Assembly (NCBI GenBank): GCA_018398765.1
Contig: JAHBMJ010001534.1
Location: forward strand, 2,501 to 29,698
Direction: 5' to 3'
Source: Chromera velia
Taxonomy: Eukaryota; Sar; Chromeraceae
DNA: 27,198 bases
Part shown: positions 1 to 10,036 of the stretch, in pieces
Numbering within the stretch: position 1 is the stretch's first letter
Layout of the letters: every line of letters starts with the position of its first letter
Translations under genes and position numbers: made by a program
Notes under the pieces: generated by a model
The model's database searches: none
What the model was told of the DNA's origin: nothing
Seen by the model: the letters and a program-made list of their open reading frames with translations, nothing else

Positions 1-84
1 TGTCTGTGAACTGTTAATGATGTTGATGTGCTTTTAAGTTTAATAAGAACAAAAACTATCCGAGCTTCTCATGATCGACGATGT

Positions 85-3000
85 TTAATTTAAATCAAAA
101 TCATTATCACTGCTCCCGGAACTCTCTTCGTCCTTTTCACCCCGACTCATCCAGCGAGACTGTCTGCGGCTGGGGAAAGTTTGAAATTGATTTTGTTTTT
201 CTCCTTTCTTCTTTTTGCTTTCTTCGGCTGTCGGGGAAGGGGCGAGGACGGACGAGGCATCTTGCTCGATTTGAAGAAGCTCGATTACTCTTGTCAACCT
301 CCCATGCTCCCTTCCGGGAGAGTCTTGGCTCGTCCATTTGTCAACAAACCTCTCAATCGCCTTCTTTTGGGCTCTTGTAGTCCTTGGTGCTGCGCCACTC
401 TTCCTCAATCTCACTGACTTCTCGAAAGACAAACGAGAAGGCCTGTGGGGAGATGCCGTCGCAGATCGGCAGGGGGACAGACTCGGGGATGAACCCCCCG
501 ACGCCCTAGAGGAAGGAGAGCGCGGTCTCAGTCTCGACGCTGCCCCTTCTTCCGGGCTCTCTGCCTCATCCAACAGACACCGAGGCCAGATCCATTTACT
601 CATGTCCACGAGAGAGAACCCCACTGTCTCTAGGAGGGCCCGCCCGAATCCATCGGCACCCCGCGAGTTCACACGCGTGTCCTCCAGAGCTGAACGGAGA
701 CACGCATCTGAGACGTCCAGCCACCCTCCCTTCAGTCCCCCTCCTTCCCCCCCATGACCTCCCAGGGGAAAGGACAAAATTTGGTTGGGAGATGCCGACT
801 CCGGACTGCCTTGCATGTTCCGAGTGGGGCTTGACAGGGGGTTCTGTTGACCGGCTGCTGTTTGCTGTTGTCGGAGCAGTAATTTCTCCGATGGACAGTG
901 CTTGAGTGCTTCTTTGCAACACCAGAGAAGTCCTCGTAGCACCCGGTGGTAGGTGGCACGGTCTAAACACCTGCGTGCTTCTTGAAGCTTTACGCGGAGG
1001 GGGAACAGAGAGGAAGTATGGGTTTTTGGACCCTCGGCAGGGTGGGAGGGTCTGGGTGTGATGGGAGTTCTGCCTTCCCGTTGGGCTTTGCGTGCTTTTT
1101 TGCGGAACGTTGCTTGGCGGGCCGTTTTCTTTTTTTGCTCTCTGTTGTAAGACGCGATCTGTACTTTTGTCTGCGTCTCGATTTTTCCCCTCTGTATGAG
1201 CAGATCGCGACGCTGTTGGACAGTGAGACGAGATACTGGCTGTTTGTAAGGAGTCAGTGTTCCCCCGTCATTCATTTCTTTTTCACTTTGTTCCATCCGT
1301 CTCACTCGTCTTCTTTCTTCCCTTTCCCTCTTTCCTCTTTCTGAAATGGTGTGAAAATGAAGAAATCGAAAGTAGGGATCGTCAAAAGGTGTGCGCAAGT
1401 GAGACAACCAACGACGCAAACGGTCCTCTGTTGGGGGACTCTCCTCCCCCTGTAGACAAGCAACGATGTCAATCTCTCCAGAAGAGCTGCTGAAAACCTC
1501 CGACTGCCTCTTTCCACCCTGAGGGTCCTCCATTACAACTCGCCTTCGCTCTGCCTCCTGATGCCCCCCCAACTCCCCTTCTCCTTCCCCTTCCTCCTCC
1601 CATACACAAGCATCTACAGGTTCCAAAGAAATCGTTCCCAGAGAAGCGCTATCCGCATCACTTGACGAATTCTCAAGAACAGACAGAGGAACTTCGACCT
1701 CGTCGACCTTTGGACAGAGGTCAGTGAGGAACGTCACTGGACGCTTTCCTTTCCGCTTTGCATCTTCTTCTGCTGCTGCTGCTGAGAATGGACACGCGTC
1801 TTCAGCACGGGGAGTTACGGCGCTTTCGCCGTTTCCTCCTGCATCCCTCAAGACGATGACTGCAGGATGGGCATGGCTCGGGTGCCCGTGCAAATGGTGG
1901 GAGACGGAGGGGGGGATGGGGTTCAGATGAGAGTCCAATTTCAGACTCGGTGAGAGCACCTGCCCCTCTTCGTCTTCCATCCAGTGCGTCCACATTTGCC
2001 GAAGCTCTAAAACCTCAGGATGTTGTTCCATCAACTCAAACGGGAAGGAAGAGGAGACGGAAGTGGGAGGGAGAGAATCCCAGGGACATGCCGTGGCCTT
2101 AAAAGGAGACGATGCAGGCAGTCCGGGGGCGGAGGGAGAAATAAACATATCTGGTTCTGCACACTCAAAAGTGCGTGCAGCCAGGGTCTGCTGTTGGAAT
2201 AAAAAAACTTCCAAAGCATCGGTAGGAGTCCAGAGAAGATAGGTCAGAGACAACGGGAGGGCGGGGGGTTCTTGTGCCTTCCGTCGTGGGGACACACTCT
2301 CTTGCTGAACTGCCATCTCATTTCGTGCATCGAAACCGTTGGGCCTCTCGTCTATGGCAGTCAAGTCATGCAGCATAAAGAAAGCAGCCATCGCATCCAA
2401 TCGAACTCTGGAGTCTTCTTGACTGTCTCCGAGTCCCCCCCCATCTCTACCCCCCATATCTGTGCCTTGAAAATCCCCCCCCCCCTCATTTTGGGCATCA
2501 AGCAGGGCCCCCCATACGACACAGAGATCCCTCTCATCCAAGGGAAACCCTAGAGTGTCGGCCCACTCGCAAAGAGAAGCGACGGACCATTCGGGGGTCA
2601 TCTGGACCCTCAGGCTTCTCCTTCCACACAGCCGTCCTCTTGCACTGTTCCCTTCTCTCTCTGATAGAAGAGAGTCACGAGCGGCGGGGTGACGCTCTTG
2701 CATGAAACTGACAGTTCGAAGCATGCGGGCTGCTGCAGAAATGGAGTTCTTCGACGTTATGCCTTGAACCGGGGGGGGGGCACTGGCGCTCCCTCTTCCT
2801 TTATTATTCCTTCCTTTTGCATTCTCTTCTCTCTCCTTGTCCTTCGCTCTGAATCGAGAAAACATTTCCTGCAAATTGAAGAATTCTCCCCTAGCTTTGG
2901 CCACCAGCAGACAGCACTGCGCTGTCAGCCTTTGAAATCTAGAGATTGGGGGGGGTGCTCTCCCCCTCTCCCTGGGCGAAGGCTGTGGTCTCTGTTGCTT

Positions 3001-4015
3001 CCCATTCTCGAGACTCTGGAGACTGTTGCGGCTCCCGTCGTCTGAACCTCTCGGGTTGAGTGCAAACGCAAGAGTGGGGGGAACAGGACGCTCTAGGGGT
3101 TCACCCACCTCTCTTCCCTGCTCCTCTTCCTCCGAGATGCCTCCTCTGTCCTCCCCCTCACCCGCCGTTTGGGGAAGTCTCGCAGGCTCATCCCCCCTCG
3201 GCCGAGGCTCTCTCTCAAATCCCCTCCCCTGCACCTTCCCCCTCCCACCCCCAGCTCTCCTATTTTCCAATCCCCTCCCCCCCTCGAACCCAAACCCAAA
3301 ACCGTCAGGAGACCCCAGACGGGCCAGGACAACCCCGGACCCAGAGGACCCGCCAGCAGCAGAGTCAATCGACTCCATCCTCCCCCCCACAACCGCACCA
3401 TCCAATCCACAGCCCCCCGTACAAAACCCACAACTGTCGCAGAACCTGCAGGCCCATGCAGTGAAGTCATCAGACCACAAATTCTCACTCTCGATTGTCA
3501 CACGATCGCATTCTAACGATCAAGCATGCTGCTTGAGACACCATGCAGTCAGACACACGTACAGCCAGCCAGAGATGACCCCCCCTTACACACACAGGTC
3601 CCAACCGACACCCCCACGTACCTACCTGGATCTCTCACTGGCACACACACGACACGTCCCGCAGAGCCTGCAGTCATCCGAATAGAATATGTAAGAAAGG
3701 ATGTTTTTGTTTAATTGGCATTCATACTTACGGTCTTTTCACCGATCCGCATTTACAGAAACGTTCTGCCGGCCTCTCCTCTGTTCCCTGCGCATGAACA
3801 ACACGACCACACTCATTCAAATCCATACGGACACTTACGATCGATCGATCGCCTTGTTCTGAGAGTCAGAAAGAGCAACAGGTTGACGCACGCACGCACC
3901 TGGTGTGTTCCCGTGGTCGTGCAGAGAATCCGCACCTTTCACAGACGGCACCGCCCTCAAGGGCCCTCCACCCTGTGTCTGCGAAGGCTGCCTTCGACCC
4001 GTGTAGCCTTTTCAT
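85..4015 (-). CDS. Cysteine-cluster (CxxC) protein with long disordered body; possibly the 3' half of the neighbouring LRR gene
   Basis: I read three exons: 4015-3900, 3667-3626 and 3445-85 (stop TAA). The introns are 3899-3668 (GTGCGT..CTGCAG) and 3625-3446 (GTAGGT..CTGCAG). All junctions split the codon after two bases (AG|G, Arg) and stay in frame. From the ATG at 4015 the product is 1,172 residues. Joining the exons creates a cluster of nine cysteines at residues 25, 28, 41, 44, 47, 55, 58, 61 and 65, mostly CxxC spaced, which suggests metal binding (inference). The rest is Ser/Pro/Glu/Gly-rich and probably largely disordered, with a few ordered stretches and an Arg/Lys-rich segment in the C-terminal third. 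It ends in an acidic/Ser tail. I recognise no named family. The long exon alone has no ATG before 3378, and an in-frame stop lies at 3520-3522, so an upstream exon explains it better. An acceptor-like CTGCAG at 4033-4028 would instead join it to the LRR gene. Confidence 0.7.
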
Positions 4016-4027
4016 TGAGGCAACCAG

Positions 4028-4401
4028 CTGCAGGGAGGGAGGGAGGGAGCCAGGGAGGGAGGGAGGGAGGGAGGGGTTCTGTGCAGAACTACAGGAGAGA
4101 TAGACAGGGTCTTATTTGCATGATTCAGAAATAGAAGTGTGGATTGAAGAAGCTGGTCAGAAAGTGCATTTTGAAAAGTTTTGTGAAAGAAAGAAGTCCA
4201 ATCAGCGGGTAGAGAGAAAATCGAGAGGACGGAGACGCGAAAGAAAAGAGCAACACAGGAGAGAGTGAAACCAGCTGGAGAGAAACAAACCGCACAAGAA
4301 GATGAATTAGTCGGCCACGCACGACTGCAGTTGGAAAGGCCTCCTGTTTCTTTCAAGTGATCGCATGACAAGGACAGATAAGAACAGGTACGTCAACTTA
4401 C
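4028..4401 (-). other. Possible intron joining the LRR gene to the CxxC gene, or a short intergenic gap
   Basis: On the minus strand this 374-base stretch begins GTAAGT and ends in a CCCT-repeat pyrimidine tract plus CTGCAG. The upstream exon ends in phase 0, and the reading frame after 4027 (CTG GTT GCC TCA ATG) is phase 0 and open into the CxxC gene. The length is in the range of the flanking introns (172-232 and up). No convincing coding frame lies inside. If it is intergenic, the two genes are very close. Confidence 0.55.
4033..4076 (+). repeat. (GGGA)n tract, G-quadruplex-capable
   Basis: GGGA repeats run in two blocks broken by GCCA, giving many consecutive GGG runs separated by single A residues. 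On the minus strand the tract reads as the pyrimidine run in front of the CTGCAG acceptor-like site at 4028. Confidence 0.9.
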
Positions 4402-7020
4402 TGAAGGCCTGTTCGCATTTGTGAGGAGGATTCCGTAGAATTCCGATGCTGTGCGTTGCTCTTGTTTGCTCTCCTTTTGCTTCTTCCCAGTAGCAGCAAG
4501 AGAGGACGCGAAGCCGAGGTCCTTTCCCTTCAACATGAGTGTCCTTTGGAAACGCTTCGCGTGGTTCCCTGGACTCAGGGCTTGTTGGAGAGATTCTGGA
4601 ACGTCTTTTTTTGGTCTCCTGTTAACTTCCTCGGTCAAATCTGTACGTGACACATGAAGCCATCGCATGTGAGAATATTCTAGGAGAAAAAGACACTTGC
4701 GTTCGTGGTGGGTGGAAAAAAGCAAAAGAAAAGATTGGAAAATCTGCTCAGGGAGAACTCATTCAAGTGCTACAGTCAAAGTGTGAAAAACAGAAACTAT
4801 CGTGAATGCCTCACTGATATTTCCAAAGAGTAAGAACTCCCTCTGACCCACCTTCGTCTTCCGACGATTTCTCCTCATCTTCTTTGTCGTCTTTTCTCAT
4901 CCATTGGAGCATTCCATCATCGGCTTCGTCATCCAGACAACGCCACACAGTACCCTTTAGCCTCTCCTCTCCCCCCCCTCTCCACTCTCTTTGTCCAAGA
5001 GAAGAATTCTGAGGAGCTTCCGAGACAAAGTGACGTCCGTCACGGTCAAGCACCGCTAGAGGGCGGTGGGTGGAGGGGTTTGCTCCCCCCTGCAAGTGGA
5101 ATTTTGTGTCCGTCAATGCAGACTGCTGATGCTGCAGTAGTCTGAATCTCCCAGCGTGACTTTTTGTGTTCATACTCAAAGGAGCTCTGGGAGACCCCCT
5201 GTCTCTTATCGACACATTTGTCTCTGCAGTCGTTTCCCTTTCTCTGTCTGCACCTGAGAGAGAGAAGAACGCAGCTGCCTTTTGGTCTCTAAAGTTATCT
5301 GAAACCGCCAGGTCGTCAGGTGTGCTGAGGACCCCCCTGTATTCATTCACCCCTGTTGTTGTTCGCCGGAGAAGCTTGTCGGACTTTGCCTTGCCTCCCT
5401 CTGACTCTGCTCCCTCTGAGGGGGCGGCAGAGAGGCCGCCTCTTTCCTCTCGCTCCTTCGCAGCGATTGCAGAGGGATCAGCTGCAGCAAAGAGAAAGCA
5501 CAAGCAAAGGCGAGGATCTTTTTCCAGCTTGGCAGCCTAGAACAGGGAAAGCGAGAGACAGCCACACCGAACGGATAGGCATGTTCGCATGTGCACGGAC
5601 ATCCACACAGAAACTCGCGCAAGCACACACACACACACAGAGAGAGAGAGGGGGGGNGGGAGAGAGAGAGGGAATAGAAAGTGGCAGAGAGACTGAGGAA
5701 GTGACCTTGAGGAGGCGGCAGGACCTGAGCAATGAGCATTTGTCTCAGGGCTTCTCTCCACCCCCACCGCTCGAATGCTCCCACAGGAGGGAACACGAGA
5801 GGATTGAAGGTGACTTGAAATTCCTTCAATCTTCCTCTGTGTTCATCCTCCTCTTTCTCATCCTCGTCTCCTCTCACAGGAATCCCAGTGGAGAAGTCCA
5901 CCAGACTCAGAAGAGTCCGAGGGAGAACTTCCACACGATTCCGCACAAGTCGAAGAGATTCCAGTCTTCTGCAATTGCCTATCGATTCGGGAAGAGAACG
6001 AAGGTTATTTTTCGACACATCGAGAAACTCTAAACTTGACAACTCCCCGAATTTCTCTGGGAGAGTTTCAAGTTTGTTCCCCTCTACATCAAGGATTCTG
6101 AGCCCAGAGAGCTCGCACAGAGATTCAGGGAGCTCTTGAATCAGGTTCCCATTCACCCGTATCGACTCCAAGCTTAAGCACTGCCCTATGTTTGTCGGCA
6201 GTCTCTCTAGCTTGTTATACGAGATTGAGATCTCTCTCAAGGAAGACATTTGGGTGATCCATGCATTCGACAATCGACTCAAGTGGTTGTGGTCGGCTGT
6301 GAAACTTTGCAGCACTGGGTGGCACTGCCAATCTCCGGGAAGGTCTCTGATGAGGTTGAAGGAGAGATCGACTGAGCGGAGACGGGGACAGAAGGTGAGT
6401 TCTTTGGGCATTTCGGTGAGTTTGCATCTTCGTAAAGAGGCGTGAAGCACTCGGGCAGAAACGCCCTTTATGGCCGCCTGTGTTGAGCGCTCTAAGGGTT
6501 GGCCTGTCACCGAGAGGAACCAGCCGTCCTCCACGATGACTTGGAACCCGACGGACCTCTCGACTTTTGTGGGCTCGAGGTAGCGCTCCAGGACCAACAT
6601 CGGGGGGACTGTGATGCCTCTGGCTGCTGCTGACTCAAACCGGCTGGGACGTTTCTTCTTATCTCTCTTTGCTCCTTGATAAAGAGGGTTTGAGCTTCTG
6701 CTTGTGCGAATGTCGGGGTTCTCTGCAATGAGGGGGGGCGAGTCTAAGGGGCTTTGGTTACCGGCATTGGCGTCATCTGTTGCCTTAAAAATGGACGGCT
6801 GGAATTTTTGTCGCATTCTCCTTTTTTTCCCTTTCTGTCCTTTCTGCTTCCCACTGGGGTCCTTGAGGGTCTCTTCATGTTCCTTTTTGTCCCACCACCT
6901 TTGTGTGTCTATCTTGGGGACTGCCTGCTGGAGGTGGAGACTGTAGTTTGAGGACTTTTCGGAGTCGTTATCAAGAGGCTCTGCGGAGAGGAACGCCAGG
7001 GCGGTGCATTTGTTTCCCAT
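4393..7020 (-). CDS. Leucine-rich repeat protein, SHOC2/Ras-group-like repeats, N-myristoylation-type start
   Basis: The exons I favour are 7020-5706, 5481-4852 and 4679-4402, with read-through to a TGA at 4395-4393 (743 residues). The introns are 5705-5482 and 4851-4680, and phases match at each junction (G|CT, G|AA). The ATG at 7020 is preceded by an in-frame TAA five codons upstream. The protein begins MGNKCT, which fits N-myristoylation at Gly2 with Cys5 as a possible palmitoylation site (inference). Residues 1-135 are polar and basic. Residues about 190-410 hold roughly eight LRRs with LxxLPxxI/LxLxxN spacing. An acidic insertion lies near residues 383-398. After the LRRs comes a long polar region with an acidic stretch (DDKEDEEKSSEDE). 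LRRs of this kind are protein-binding scaffolds, often in signalling, but the partner is unknown here. An alternative first intron (donor near 5726, acceptor TTCTAG near 5539) is also in phase. The end is uncertain: TTCA|GTAAGT at 4402 is a strong donor directly before the stop. Confidence 0.82.
5613..5680. repeat. CA / GA microsatellite with an unresolved base, inside the first LRR-gene intron
   Basis: A short (CA)n tract runs into (GA)n and a G run containing the single N of the window at 5657. It lies within the 5705-5482 intron, so the unknown base should not affect the protein. Confidence 0.85.
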
Positions 7021-7600
7021 GATGATCCTTTAGAGCCTGTGTCTGATTTGTGTGTGATTGCAGCAATGTCCGAGATTTCTTTGCACAGGATAAATGATCA
7101 AAAGATCCCAAGAAAGAGTTCAATGGGAATATATAATTTCGGTACGTTGCCAGACTTCTCCACTGGATTGGTCAACTATGGAAGCAAAGGAGGCAAAAAA
7201 AATCAAATTGACAGAGAAATTTTGCTTGTATTGTCCACGGGCTGCGGGTGTTCTTCAGGAGTGTACAGCTTCAATTAATCCAAAGCGATTGCATGCTTGA
7301 TCTTGAAGGACCTCCACGCCTTGAAATCGACCATCCATACAGGAATCGGAGCGGTATCATTGGACCCTACATGATAAGGCTGGGTGAAAACAACAAAACG
7401 TACAAGTGGGTGTTCGGTTACCGGTATATATACAAAACAGTTGATCGTGAGCAGGAAAATGGGCCGAAAAGAGCAAGAAAGCTATAGGAGGGTTGCATGA
7501 CGCCGGCTCACGCATGCATTGAAGCGAGAGACGTACTGCATGCACGCATGAATGATGCATGCAAAAAATGCATACAAAAAAAAAATCGCGATGGAAAATT
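7021..7600 (-). promoter_or_regulatory. Upstream region of the LRR gene with clustered TGCATGC motifs
   Basis: No gene is visible here. TGCATGC or GCATGC occurs at 7290-7296, 7512-7517, 7537-7544 (TGCATGCA), 7556-7563 (TGCATGCA) and 7600-7606. TGCATGC(A) is an established binding motif of ApiAP2 factors in apicomplexan relatives of chromerids. That it works as a promoter element here is an inference. No clear TATA box could be assigned. Confidence 0.35.
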
Positions 7601-7613
7601 GCATGCGAAAAAA

Positions 7614-7644
7614 TACAAGGGCGCTCGCGATGCGCGCCCTTGTA
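7614..7644. repeat. GC-rich hairpin, 11-bp perfect stem
   Basis: Arms 7614-7624 (TACAAGGGCGC) and 7634-7644 are exact reverse complements around a nine-base loop. The element sits between the LRR gene's upstream region and an AT-rich island. Confidence 0.85.
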
Positions 7645-7701
7645 GATGCGCGCGGGCGCCCAGATTACATGGATGAGGCCCTTAATTTAATTGCGTGGCC
7701 G

Positions 7702-7733
7702 TGGGAGATAGTCTGCATATGCAGTCTCTCCCA
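7702..7733. repeat. Second hairpin/palindrome with CTGCATATGCAG core
   Basis: TGGGAGA at 7702-7708 pairs with TCTCCCA at 7727-7733, around the perfect 12-base palindrome at 7713-7724. GGCC blocks flank both sides. It lies less than 100 bases from the previous hairpin. Confidence 0.75.
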
Positions 7734-7779
7734 GCCCGGCCGCGCCTTCTTTCTGGCGGTCAGTGATCAAGGGTGTGTG

Positions 7780-8350
7780 TATGTAGAAATTAAACATCAG
7801 AAAAGTGATAGAAATTAGGCTTAAATTTCTAATAAACGTTGAAAATGTTAGAAAAGTAATAGAAATATGATATTAGACTGATAAAAAAATAAGAAAAAAC
7901 TGATAAAAATTTAGCTTAATTTATCAAATACATATTAAAATATATATGACTTATTAAAAGAATTTTATGTATATTTAATAAAAATTAAAAAAAAAATGTC
8001 AGAAATTTGGCTCGCGGTTTTTTTGTTATTCTATTACTTCGTTAACAACTTTTCTATTATCATTCTAACATTTTTTGTTGGGACACTGACAGACAGTTTA
8101 TGACAGTTTATAAAGAATGTTTAACACATAATCACTTAAAGATTCACTTTCTGAATCATATGTTTTAACACTAATTATAACTATAATGTCACGTAGGATA
8201 TCACTTGGGATATCACTACCATTGTGTTTTCATTAAATTTTACAGTAAATAAATTTTATTTTCTTAGAACCACGTGACTATAATCCGACTGTCACAGTCT
8301 AGGTCACAGTGCATATGCATGAATAAATGTCTAATAAAGTTTTGAATCAT
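7780..8350. other. AT-rich intergenic island with imperfect inverted ends (MITE-like)
   Basis: This stretch is strikingly AT-rich against GC-balanced surroundings and has no plausible ORF. The 22-base segment 7844-7865 is the reverse complement of 8051-8072 at 19 of 22 positions, enclosing about 185 bases of A/T sequence. This resembles a decayed miniature inverted-repeat element, but no clear target-site duplication was identified. The same composition recurs at 19000-20340. Confidence 0.4.
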
Positions 8351-8361
8351 GTCACCTTTGC

Positions 8362-8719
8362 TTATATGCTTTGTTTGCGCTCCCTTCCTCCCCCCCTCTT
8401 CCACGCATCCGGCTCCTCATCGACGGCCCCAGGCAGGTAGTAGGCAGACACAGGCTCAATTGCACGCATAAAGGCAAGCAGGTAGGTAAGCCACCATGAT
8501 CTTGTGCAATCGGGAAGTCCCAGAGACGATAAGTCTTTCTGAGAGTCGATCCCACAATGCACGTACTGTTCTCCTGTTCGTCTCCTACCCGACAGGGCCA
8601 GCCGCAGATGCATGTACCTCCTCACGTCTTCACAGTCTGACGCTCCATCACGCACACTGACCAAGTCTGCCAGTGTGCGGGGTGGACTGCAGTGCACAAG
8701 CGCACATGCAGACGCAGAG
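8362..8719 (-). pseudogene. Exon-like fragment next to a TG tract; gene fragment or terminal exon of an unknown gene
   Basis: On the minus strand a (TG)n tract ends in GTGTGCAG at 8720. It is followed by an open frame of 118 codons to a TAA at 8364-8362, with mixed protein-like composition including WWLTYLLAF. I find no start codon context or upstream exon, and no recognisable family. Its first ~20 residues (SASACALVHCSPPRTL) resemble those of the fragment at 9451-9364 (SVLASALMHPSSPRAL). It could be a real last exon, or one copy of a dispersed degenerate gene fragment. Confidence 0.3.
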
Positions 8720-8721
<2 letters not shown>

Positions 8722-8767
<46 letters not shown>

Positions 8768-8768
8768 A

Positions 8769-8802
<34 letters not shown>
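8722..8802. repeat. (CA)n microsatellite
   Basis: About 80 bases of CA with two AA interruptions. It produces long THTH and VCVC reading frames that are not genes. On the minus strand it forms the TG tract before the acceptor-like site at 8720. Confidence 0.95.
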
Positions 8803-8804
<2 letters not shown>

Positions 8805-9290
8805 GTCACAAGCATATGTGTATACAAAAACACACACACAGAGGGAGAGACAGAGAGATGCGGACGTACGTGCACACAGAGAAGCATACATGGACAAAGC
8901 GGGAAGAGAAGAAGCTTTTGAAGAAGGGAGGAGGGATCTTGAGAGTGTGCGTTCATTGGCATGCGGGGTGGTCAAATGCTTCGAGGCAGTCAGAGAGACA
9001 GTCGAGGAGCATGCAGGAGAGCCAACGGGGGTACGGTGAAGACAGTCAGAGAGGCCAAGAGAGAAACAAGAAGAGAGTCAGAGACACCGTACGCGTTTGC
9101 ATAATTTTCCCTACTCTTTCCAATTTGTTGCATGAGAGCATTCGCGTCATTGCCAGCTCAAGAGTGGAAAAGAGGGGAGCTTGAAATGGGTATTCAGTAA
9201 AACACTAGCTCCAAATCTGTACACGAGAAATTGACTCAACGGAAAGACAGGCTGGAGGAAGCACTACACTGTCCGAACGCACAAGACTGA

Positions 9291-9372
9291 CCTCAGCAAG
9301 CTCCCATTGCAAAAGGATCCGAATCGACGGGAAGCTCTGATCGACCGAGTCATCATCAGTCGGTCAGAGCAA
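9291..9372. repeat. Dispersed repeat, copy 1
   Basis: It runs from CCTCAGCAAG to TCAGAGCAA. The core, including AGGATCCGAATCGACGGG, is nearly identical to 10580-10656, with a few substitutions and a small indel near the left end. The family is not known to me. Confidence 0.85.
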
Positions 9373-9451
9373 CGGAAGCTCACCGGCATTTTCCAAAGTC
9401 TGTAGTGCGCGGGGGGAACTGGGGTGCATAAGCGCAGACGCGAGTACAGAG
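9364..9451 (-). pseudogene. Second exon-like fragment related to 8362-8719
   Basis: A TG-rich tract ending GTGTGCAG (9452) is followed by 28 open codons to a TGA. The start of the frame parallels that of the 8719 fragment. A donor-like GTGAGC lies at 9383. It overlaps the end of the dispersed repeat 9291-9372. The short length and decayed ends favour a gene fragment or a duplicated exon rather than a functional gene. Confidence 0.25.
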
Positions 9452-9730
9452 CTGCACACACACACGCGCGCGCGCAAAGAAAGAAGTTCCCAATTGAGAG
9501 AAAGAACTCTGTTCTGATGCTCAGTGTTCTTGCTTAATTCTTTTTGCCAAAAAGCGCTCCCATTGTTAGAATTGCAGTCTCTTTCGGCTGCCTCAGTGCA
9601 ACATCGCAAGTCACTGTGAGAAGAGAAGCTACGTTAGCGGCCGTGATCCAGGCACAACAACGCTCATGCAAGCAAACGTTGTCTCGAAAAGAGCTGCAAA
9701 GGCGTCTCTGGTCTCTTTCGAGGGCAAAGA

Positions 9731-9734
9731 GATT

Positions 9735-9776
<42 letters not shown>

Positions 9777-9787
9777 GCAAGAGACAC

Positions 9788-9818
<31 letters not shown>

Positions 9819-9823
9819 AGAAA

Positions 9824-9855
<32 letters not shown>

Positions 9856-9943
9856 GAAGGAAGAAAGGAAGAAAGGAAGAAAGGAAGAAAGGAAGAAAGG
9901 AAGAAAGGAAGAAAGGAAGAAAGGAAGAAAGGAAGAAAGAAAG

Positions 9944-10003
<60 letters not shown>

Positions 10004-10005
10004 GA

Positions 10006-10036
<31 letters not shown>

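Noticed and set aside
2260-2640. EF-hand-like reading of the segment around DERDLCVVWGALLDAQNEGG in the CxxC protein
   Set aside because: The loop residues do not follow the calcium-binding pattern. Similarity is limited to generic helix-loop spacing.
3376-3501. Start of the CxxC gene at the GTG of the long open frame (3501) or at the internal ATG (3378)
   Set aside because: GTG starts are not expected in a eukaryotic nuclear gene, and splicing from 4015 gives strong sites, constant phase and a cysteine ladder. The internal ATG would discard the cysteines.
3026-3685. Pro-rich plus-strand frames
   Set aside because: They lie antisense to the Gly/Glu-rich start of the CxxC gene. Their composition simply mirrors the coding strand.
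8622-8975. VCVC/THTH frames
   Set aside because: Translations of the CA/TG repeat in all frames; no coding signal.
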